DNA from: CAYHDV01 sp047619465 | GTDB lineage: Bacteria > Patescibacteriota > Minisyncoccia > Phycocordibacterales > CSBR16-119 | Assembly (NCBI GenBank): GCA_047619465.1 | Contig: JBLHJW010000021.1 | Location: 1 to 10,633 of the forward strand | Direction of reading: 5' to 3' | DNA length: 10,633 bases | Shown: piece by piece, positions 7,152-10,633 of the stretch | Numbering within the stretch: position 1 is the stretch's first letter | Layout of the letters: every line of letters starts with the position of its first letter | Made by a program: the position numbers and the translations under genes | The notes under the pieces: generated by a model | Seen by the model: the letters and a program-made list of their open reading frames with translations, nothing else | What the model was told of the DNA's origin: nothing | Database searches by the model: none

Positions 7152-7820
7152 TTAAATACCAAATAGTCCAAAAAGGGAATGATACATATCAAGAGATGAT
7201 CCCACCCAAGAACTAATAACCATTTGCAAATTCACTTCTGTACTTAGAAGGGCTAGCCCTATGAGGAGTGTAGATATATTTCCGATAAAGATTATTACAG
7301 AGGAGAAAATATATCCATGCTGGACAATGTCTGGCTGTTTATTCTTCAGTATATGAATATTCATAAGTATATGGAATGTGTAAGTAAGTCCAATTAATAA
7401 ATAAAATATCCAAGTAAAACTAGACCAGTCCCAGAAAATGCCACCAAGGCCAAATATCACAATTACTAATACTGTATACAGGGGAAAGAAGTATGGAGAT
7501 AGGGAAGTAAGAAAATTTGATTTTGTTGTTACTACATGGCCTCCATCCGAGTGAACTCTTATTTGCTTCAGTCTTCCTCCAAAAGAAAAGGACCATAGTG
7601 CATGAGTTAGCTCATGTCCTAGTACATATATCCAGTCTGGTTTTGATGTAAAAAAGTACACTAGCACAAACACAGCGGACCCAATCAACATTAGAATCCA
7701 ATCAAAGCCAGACTGCCCACCAGCAAAAACAACCTGCCACAGAGCAGAAATAGACCCCACAGCAAAGGGTATAAGTATTACCCCTACAATGGTCTTGGTA
7801 ATCTTCAGTAATAATTTCAT
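7152..7820 (-). CDS. Membrane metallopeptidase, M50/site-2-protease-like
   Basis: This 222-aa polytopic membrane protein has about six hydrophobic segments (near 8-30, 38-57, 107-127, 132-155, 168-193, and a weaker C-terminal one). The motif GHELTHALW (68-76) contains HExxH with zinc ligands His69 and His73 and catalytic Glu70. A later NKQPDIVQHG (160-169) resembles the N-P-D second motif of M50 intramembrane proteases, with Asp164 as a possible third ligand. The GGRLKQIRVHSDGGHV stretch fits the loop and strand after HExxH in this fold. Substrate is unknown, and no anti-sigma factor or other obvious partner lies beside it. The start ATG at 7820 is 9 nt after a perfect TATAAT. Peptidase fold is likely; activity and role are inferred. 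Confidence 0.75.
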   Translation of the reverse strand: MKLLLKITKTIVGVILIPFAVGSISALWQVVFAGGQSGFDWILMLIGSAVFVLVYFFTSKPDWIYVLGHELTHALWSFSFGGRLKQIRVHSDGGHVVTTKSNFLTSLSPYFFPLYTVLVIVIFGLGGIFWDWSSFTWIFYLLIGLTYTFHILMNIHILKNKQPDIVQHGYIFSSVIIFIGNISTLLIGLALLSTEVNLQMVISSWVGSSLDMYHSLFGLFGI

Positions 7821-7828
7821 GTATATAG

Positions 7829-7836
7829 ATTATACA
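7829..7836 (-). promoter_or_regulatory. -10 element of the M50-like gene, predicted leaderless
   Basis: On the minus strand TGTATAAT occupies 7836-7829. The last T is 9 nt from the ATG at 7820, so the expected start is about 2 nt upstream of the codon. No convincing -35 is seen. Confidence 0.55.
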
Positions 7837-7927
7837 CAAAGTCATAATTAGCTGCATGATCAATTTCTATTCTCTGGTCTAGTATTAGTTATTGGTGTGA
7901 GCCTTCTCGAGCGATCAAAAAAGCACA

Positions 7928-7946
7928 AAAGGTACCTGACACCTTT
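7928..7946. repeat. REP-like imperfect palindrome
   Basis: AAAGGTACCTGACACCTTT has 6-bp arms (AAAGGT/ACCTTT) around CCTGA. It is isolated between two genes. A related but shorter AGGTGACACCT occurs near 3365. No transposase is nearby. Confidence 0.35.
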
Positions 7947-8011
7947 ACCTTAGATGTATCTCTAGGGTATGTTTTAATCGACGGTGAAAATGTTGTTGCC
8001 TCATATTAGAA

Positions 8012-8039
8012 ATAAAAAAGCGCCACAAATGTGGCGCTT
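8012..8039 (-). terminator. Terminator of the unknown minus-strand gene
   Basis: AAGCGCCAC / GTGGCGCTT with a 4-nt loop (8018-8039). The plus-strand A tract 8014-8019 becomes a T run on the minus strand. The stop codon of the gene overlaps the stem by one base. Confidence 0.8.
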
Positions 8040-8506
8040 CATTTCCTTTTTGATTTTTTCCAAGATTCAAATGGCACCGATGTCAGGTGCCACCAGTTAC
8101 ACTTATCACATTCGTACGAACGTTCTGGTTTCTTATGCTCTTGTTTACTTTCTCTTATTTCCGCCAAAGCTTCTCGTGCGTCTTGTTTAGATAGGTAAAT
8201 TATTTTTCCACTTTCACAAATATCAGAAAGCTTTTCTGCGCGGAGCTTTTTAGGCCTGTCCTTTTCTATGTACTCACGGACCAACCCCTTAAGATTTTCT
8301 AAAAGACCAGGCTCATTCTCAGATTCTTTTATCCATTTTTCTACATTTTCTTCTACATAGTCAATGAAGGCAAGGTCTTTTTTCCCAGGATTATTTTTCT
8401 CCTGTCTATATATTCTTGCAAGCGCTCTTCTAGGTGCGGCCTCTAGTTTGTAGACGCTGTTTCCTATTTTATAGTAAGAATCATCTGTATAAACTTTTTC
8501 TCCCAT
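8039..8506 (-). CDS. Unknown protein with C-terminal CxxC...WHLT zinc-ribbon-like tail
   Basis: I do not recognise a named family for this 155-aa soluble, strongly charged protein. Residues 22-130 look largely helical and are rich in Lys and Glu. The tail YECDKCNWWHLTS (131-143) holds Cys133, Cys136 and His140, a compact C-x2-C-x3-H knuckle. The Y-x-C-x2-C-x2-WHLT pattern also ends many small bacterial and phage proteins, where it follows a KxxA-type helix, as SKQDAREALAEI (106-117) does here. Nucleic-acid binding is only a guess. The ATG at 8506 is supported by a TTGACA-containing promoter and gives a leader of about 24 nt. The stop is TGA, overlapping a terminator. It is monocistronic, divergent from the HIT gene. 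Confidence 0.75.
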   Translation of the reverse strand: MGEKVYTDDSYYKIGNSVYKLEAAPRRALARIYRQEKNNPGKKDLAFIDYVEENVEKWIKESENEPGLLENLKGLVREYIEKDRPKKLRAEKLSDICESGKIIYLSKQDAREALAEIRESKQEHKKPERSYECDKCNWWHLTSVPFESWKKSKRK

Positions 8507-8534
8507 TTGAGTGTGCGTTTAATCATTTGAACGT

Positions 8535-8563
8535 ATATTATATATTAAAACACGTCTTGTCAA
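8535..8563 (-). promoter_or_regulatory. Promoter of the unknown minus-strand gene
   Basis: On the minus strand a perfect TTGACA (8563-8558) is followed after 15 nt by TATAAT (8542-8537), or after 17 nt by TAATAT (8540-8535). It is the only perfect -35 I found in the window. Confidence 0.6.
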
Positions 8564-8573
8564 ATTTAAAAGA

Positions 8574-8615
8574 ATTAGCAAGTGCGGTCCTTGCTAATCC
8601 CAATTTCTTTATTCC
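8574..8615. repeat. Dispersed hairpin repeat, copy 2
   Basis: ATTAGCAAG (8574-8582) and CTTGCTAAT (8590-8598) are exact 9-nt inverted arms around TGCGGTC. The 22 bases from 8590 to 8611 (CTTGCTAATCCC, then AATTTCTTTA) recur exactly in copy 3. It lies between divergent promoters. Confidence 0.7.
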
Positions 8616-8683
8616 AGATTAACTAGAAAAAGAGATTATACATGTAAAGAAAAAATAACATCTTCAGCTGAATTTCAGTTTTC

Positions 8684-8692
8684 TGATACAAT
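8684..8692 (+). promoter_or_regulatory. Extended -10 of the HIT gene, predicted leaderless
   Basis: TGATACAAT is an extended -10 (TG-n-TACAAT). Its last base is 7 nt before the ATG at 8699, so the expected first transcribed base is the A of the start codon. A weak TTCAGC lies 18 nt upstream of the hexamer. Confidence 0.6.
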
Positions 8693-8698
8693 CAAGGT

Positions 8699-9094
8699 AT
8701 GGAAGTAAAACGAACAATTTTTGAAGAGATTATCGATGGAGAGATTCCCTCAAAAAAAGTCTATGAAGACAGTGAATTTTTAGCATTCTTGGATATTGCC
8801 CCCGTAGAATATGGACATACTCTTCTAATTCCCAAAAAGCGATACGTTTGGATGCAGGATGTTCCAGATGAACTCATTGCAAAGATTTTTATAAAAACAA
8901 AAGAACTCATGCTCGCCATTAAGAAAGGTCTTAAGTGTGACTATGTACAAGTTGGTATTGCAGGAGATGAAGTTCCTTATTTCCACATACATCTTATTCC
9001 ACGTTATCTAGATAAAAAGAATGAAGGACGAACGTCGTACGAATCTTCAGAACAAATGACTACGTATGCAAAAAAAATTTCAAAGGCACTTTAA
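8699..9094 (+). CDS. HIT-family protein with altered first triad histidine
   Basis: Histidine-triad proteins are nucleotide hydrolases or transferases acting on AMP-lysine, Ap4A or similar compounds. This one has 131 aa, typical for bacterial HIT proteins. The N-terminal FLAFLDIAPVEYGHTLLIPK (27-46) is the nucleotide-binding block, and GIAGDEVPYFHIHLIPR (86-102) is the catalytic block. The usual HxHxHxx reads Y94-F-H96-I-H98-L-I. The middle His, the nucleophile in Hint and Fhit, is kept. The first His is replaced by Tyr through a single-base difference (CAT to TAT at 8978). Other conserved positions are intact, so it is probably functional, perhaps with changed kinetics. The gene stands alone and has no Shine-Dalgarno at usual spacing. 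Confidence 0.9.
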   Translation: MEVKRTIFEEIIDGEIPSKKVYEDSEFLAFLDIAPVEYGHTLLIPKKRYVWMQDVPDELIAKIFIKTKELMLAIKKGLKCDYVQVGIAGDEVPYFHIHLIPRYLDKKNEGRTSYESSEQMTTYAKKISKAL

Positions 9095-9105
9095 GTGTTT
9101 GACCT

Positions 9106-9143
9106 GCAAGGACGGTACTTGCTAATCCCAATTTCTTTACTCC
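9106..9143. repeat. Dispersed hairpin repeat, copy 3
   Basis: GCAAG (9106-9110) and CTTGC (9118-9122) enclose GACGGTA. The CTTGCTAATCCC...TTTCTTTA flank is identical to copy 2 over 22 bases, then CTCC versus TTCC. It starts 11 nt after the HIT stop. Confidence 0.7.
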
Positions 9144-9416
9144 GTAAAAGTGCTCAAATTTTAAAATCAATTTTTTCCATAGCAGTCTCACTCTAATCTT
9201 TTACATGCTTCTCGAGCGCTTGAACTAGCGCACTTTGTGTCACAAGTCACTAAGTCTTTTTATTCACAAAAGCTCAAAAAAGCCAAAGTGCTCGCGACCC
9301 CGACTCGACTATTTTCTTGTCAGAAAATTATGTCTCCGTCTTCACAAATCGCCGAAAGCAAAGCAGTTTGCTTTCTAAAAACAACAAAACACCCGCTTGG
9401 GTGTTTTGTTGTTTTT
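9144..9416 (+). other. Hairpin-rich region without a credible gene; possible structured RNA
   Basis: No convincing protein gene is seen. Visible inverted repeats are GCGCT/AGCGC (9216-9231), TTGTG/CACAA (9235-9245), TTTTCT/AGAAAA (9312-9327) and GAAAGCAAA/TTTGCTTTC (9354-9375), and the last is followed at once by a strong terminator. The 9208-9310 part is visibly more GC-rich than surrounding intergenic DNA (GCTCGCGACCCCGACTCGAC). The plus frame from 9204 is open, but it continues into the antisense of tRNA-Glu, so it is probably not coding. No strong promoter was found on either strand. It could be a noncoding RNA, a decayed mobile element or a gene remnant. Confidence 0.35.
9377..9416. terminator. 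Strong bidirectional terminator beside tRNA-Glu
   Basis: A perfect 18-bp stem, AAAAACAACAAAACACCC with its exact complement, has a GCTT loop. A and T tracts lie at the two ends. It lies 8 nt beyond the tRNA-Glu 3' end and would terminate the tRNA on the minus strand and anything arriving on the plus strand. Confidence 0.85.
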
Positions 9417-9424
9417 ACGATCTG

Positions 9425-9496
9425 TGACCCCACAGAGAATCGAACTCTGATTACTAGATTGAAAACCTAGTGTCCTAACCGTTAGACGATGGGGCC
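9425..9496 (-). tRNA. tRNA-Glu (anticodon UUC)
   Basis: The minus strand folds into a complete 72-nt cloverleaf. The 7-bp acceptor is GGCCCCA/TGGGGTC with one G-T at position 2. The D arm is GTCTAACGGTTAGGAC. The anticodon stem CTAGG/TCTAG holds the loop TTTTCAA, so the anticodon is TTC. The T arm is CAGAG-TTCGATT-CTCTG. The discriminator base is A (9425). The 3' CCA is not encoded; the bases after the discriminator read CAGA. The long D-arm GGTTAGGAC pattern fits bacterial tRNA-Glu. A strong terminator follows. Confidence 0.95.
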
Positions 9497-9536
9497 AATA
9501 TTTTGATCATTAAATTAACAGCTCCGACATAAATTC

Positions 9537-9542
9537 AGTATA
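9537..9542 (-). promoter_or_regulatory. Possible -10 of tRNA-Glu
   Basis: On the minus strand TATACT (9542-9537) would start transcription near 9530, giving a 5' leader of about 34 nt removed by RNase P. A -35 is not evident. Confidence 0.3.
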
Positions 9543-9570
9543 GTCGCCAGAGGGCTTCTTACTTCATTCA

Positions 9571-9582
9571 ACGATGGGGCCA
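9571..9582 (-). repeat. 12-bp duplicate of the tRNA-Glu 5' end
   Basis: ACGATGGGGCCA at 9571-9582 repeats 9486-9497, which is the first 11 nt of tRNA-Glu plus one upstream base. The match ends abruptly on both sides. It is a direct repeat 85 bp from the intact gene. Confidence 0.6.
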
Positions 9583-9644
9583 TATGTTCTTACGAACGAT
9601 AAATAGAATACAACATTCGAGGATAATTTTCAAGCTCTCTGACG

Positions 9645-9653
9645 TGATATAAT
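9645..9653 (+). promoter_or_regulatory. Extended -10 of the SGNH gene, predicted near-leaderless
   Basis: TGATATAAT is a perfect extended -10 (TG-n-TATAAT) ending 10 nt before the ATG at 9663. The same GTGATATAAT decamer precedes the next gene. Confidence 0.7.
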
Positions 9654-9662
9654 AGCTTATCA

Positions 9663-10319
9663 ATGGATAAGAGCATTCAAGAAAAATTAAGAATAATTGT
9701 AGGAGCTGCGGGAGTCCTGTTGCTTATCTTTTGGATGTACTCTTCTACAGACTATCTTCGGGAAAAAATAGTAGTAAATCCAGTATCATATGACCGTTTT
9801 GACGTTGTTATTCTGGGAGATTCTATTACTGAGGGCCTTGGACCAGACGAAGGGTTGGATTTTGTTTCTCTGCTGAGAAAGGAAACAAAGGTAAAAATCA
9901 GAAATAGTGGTATAAGGAATGATACAACACATGACGCGCTAGAAAGGATCAATCAAGACGTAATAGCCCATGATCCCGACATTGCAATTGTTCTTCTAGG
10001 AGGGAATGATTTTATTCAACGCGTACCAAAGGAGGATACATTCTCAAATTTGTCTAATATTATAGATACTTTGGTTGATGAAGAAATAGAGGTTCTGCTT
10101 GTGGGTGTTCCGGGTGGGCCATGGATTGATGGGTACTTAGAGGGTTTTGATACTCTTGCTGAAGACAAGGAGGTTTACTATCTTCCAAATGTTCTGAGTG
10201 GAATTATTGGAAGATTTAAATATATGAAGGATCCTCTTCATCCAAACAACAAAGGTCATAAAGTTATTTTTGAGCGAATATTGCCCGAGCTACAGACCCT
10301 TTTGGATTTGTATTATTAA
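9663..10319 (+). CDS. Membrane-anchored SGNH/GDSL hydrolase
   Basis: This is a lipase/esterase-fold hydrolase, probably facing outside the cell. The protein has 218 aa. An N-terminal hydrophobic segment (about 10-26) acts as an anchor or uncleaved signal. All four SGNH blocks are present: GDSITEG (52-58, nucleophile Ser54), NSGIRNDT (81-88, Gly83), GGND (113-116, Asn115) and DPLHPNNKGH (190-199, Asp190 and His193). The layout resembles TesA-like arylesterase/lysophospholipase and peptidoglycan or polysaccharide O-acetylesterases. The sequence does not decide the substrate. The start has a perfect extended -10 at 9645-9653. No terminator separates it from the next gene, which has its own promoter. 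Confidence 0.9.
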   Translation: MDKSIQEKLRIIVGAAGVLLLIFWMYSSTDYLREKIVVNPVSYDRFDVVILGDSITEGLGPDEGLDFVSLLRKETKVKIRNSGIRNDTTHDALERINQDVIAHDPDIAIVLLGGNDFIQRVPKEDTFSNLSNIIDTLVDEEIEVLLVGVPGGPWIDGYLEGFDTLAEDKEVYYLPNVLSGIIGRFKYMKDPLHPNNKGHKVIFERILPELQTLLDLYY

Positions 10320-10330
10320 TATGCCTATTG

Positions 10331-10339
10331 TGATATAAT
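10331..10339 (+). promoter_or_regulatory. Extended -10 upstream of the last gene
   Basis: TGATATAAT, identical to the SGNH promoter element, predicts a start near 10346 and a leader of about 24 nt before the ATG at 10370. Confidence 0.65.
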
Positions 10340-10369
10340 CAAAAAATAACAGATTAATCAGATATATTT

Positions 10370-10633
10370 ATGGATTCAGTATACGATTTTATGAAAAGAA
10401 AAGAAGTTATCGGAGTGGTAGGATTTGTTGTTTTGATTGTGGTATTGATTATTGTTTTTGTTAATCCCGAAAAGAATCTCTTAGACAGATCAGAGCCCGT
10501 TGAGGCTGGAGAAGTAACACCATCAGTGATGCAGCCAATTGTTGTAGATACTTATGTTTATCAGTTTGAAGGCATAGATTGGCAGTTCCCAGTAGAAGAC
10601 AGAGGAACAAGGGTTAATTTTATGCTTGAGAAT
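10370..10633 (+). CDS. Unknown membrane-anchored protein, 3'-truncated by window edge
   Basis: The frame runs from ATG 10370 to the window end, giving 88 visible residues with no stop. It begins MDSVYDFMKRKEVIGVV. One strong membrane helix (about residues 12-31, GVVGFVVLIVVLIIVFV) is preceded by KRK, so the rest should lie outside the cytoplasm. After it come an acidic linker (NPEKNLLDRSEPVEAGE) and the start of a possible globular part (VVDTYVYQFEGIDWQF). An in-frame TAA (10355-10357) lies upstream, which supports this start. A second ATG at 10391 is possible. I recognise no family. It may go with the preceding SGNH hydrolase as another surface protein, but it has its own promoter. Confidence 0.75.
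   Translation, partial: MDSVYDFMKRKEVIGVVGFVVLIVVLIIVFVNPEKNLLDRSEPVEAGEVTPSVMQPIVVDTYVYQFEGIDWQFPVEDRGTRVNFMLEN

Noticed and set aside
8072..8092. GGCACC...TGTCAGGTGCC as a REP-like palindrome
   Set aside because: It lies in the unknown minus-strand gene and encodes the conserved WHLTSVP tail, so codon content explains it.
7984..8190. Plus-strand ORF opposite the unknown minus-strand gene
   Set aside because: It overlaps the terminator and the 3' end of a better-supported gene. Its sequence shows no domain.
7091..9143. CRISPR array
   Set aside because: The repeats are three, far apart (about 1.5 and 0.5 kb), unevenly spaced, and there are no cas genes.
9144..9416. RNase P RNA, SRP RNA or tmRNA in the hairpin-rich region
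   Set aside because: None of their conserved core sequences (for example GAGGAAAGTCC, the GGAAGGAAGCA type, or a tRNA-like end with a tag ORF) is present on either strand.
9237..9470. 77-aa plus-strand ORF across the tRNA-Glu region
   Set aside because: Its C-terminal third is the antisense of tRNA-Glu and of an 18-bp terminator, so it is a spurious frame.

Overview
The window looks like part of a small-genome, AT-rich bacterium of the Candidate Phyla Radiation (Patescibacteria), most likely a Parcubacteria/Paceibacteria-type lineage. This is an inference from three things: the protein style (compact PBP, FtsL-like and LysRS versions, and a Zn-ribbon-tailed orphan), near-absence of Shine-Dalgarno sequences, and short tightly spaced transcription units. 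UGA is used as a stop (the gene ending at 8039), so this is not one of the UGA-glycine lineages.

Layout. At 3-1244 is the 3' part of a PBP2-type (mrdA) peptidoglycan transpeptidase, followed by greA and lysS, each with its own promoter. After a 390-bp gap comes a short dcw (division and cell wall) cluster, mraZ-rsmH-ftsL-ftsI (3693-7054). It has an MraZ-type operator and ends at a perfect 38-bp palindromic terminator. The region 7080-9660 is more accessory. It holds two minus-strand genes (a membrane HExxH peptidase of M50 type and an unknown protein with a C-x-x-C...WHLT tail), a HIT-family protein, a minus-strand tRNA-Glu(UUC), three copies of a small hairpin repeat, and a hairpin-rich stretch that may encode a structured RNA. 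The window ends with a membrane-anchored SGNH/GDSL hydrolase and the start of an unknown membrane-anchored protein.

How the genes work together. PBP2, RsmH, MraZ, FtsL and FtsI cover wall elongation, septation and their control. GreA, LysRS, tRNA-Glu and RsmH belong to core transcription and translation. The HIT protein, the M50-like peptidase and the SGNH hydrolase are single-gene units whose substrates cannot be read from the sequence.

The most striking signals are regulatory. Five genes (greA, lysS, the M50-like gene, HIT, SGNH) have a TATAAT-like -10 element ending only 7-10 nt before the start codon, which predicts leaderless mRNAs. The mraZ promoter carries GTGG motifs phased at one or two helical turns. 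I found no CRISPR array, insertion sequence, prophage or obvious new defence system. Most of the window is ordinary housekeeping DNA.
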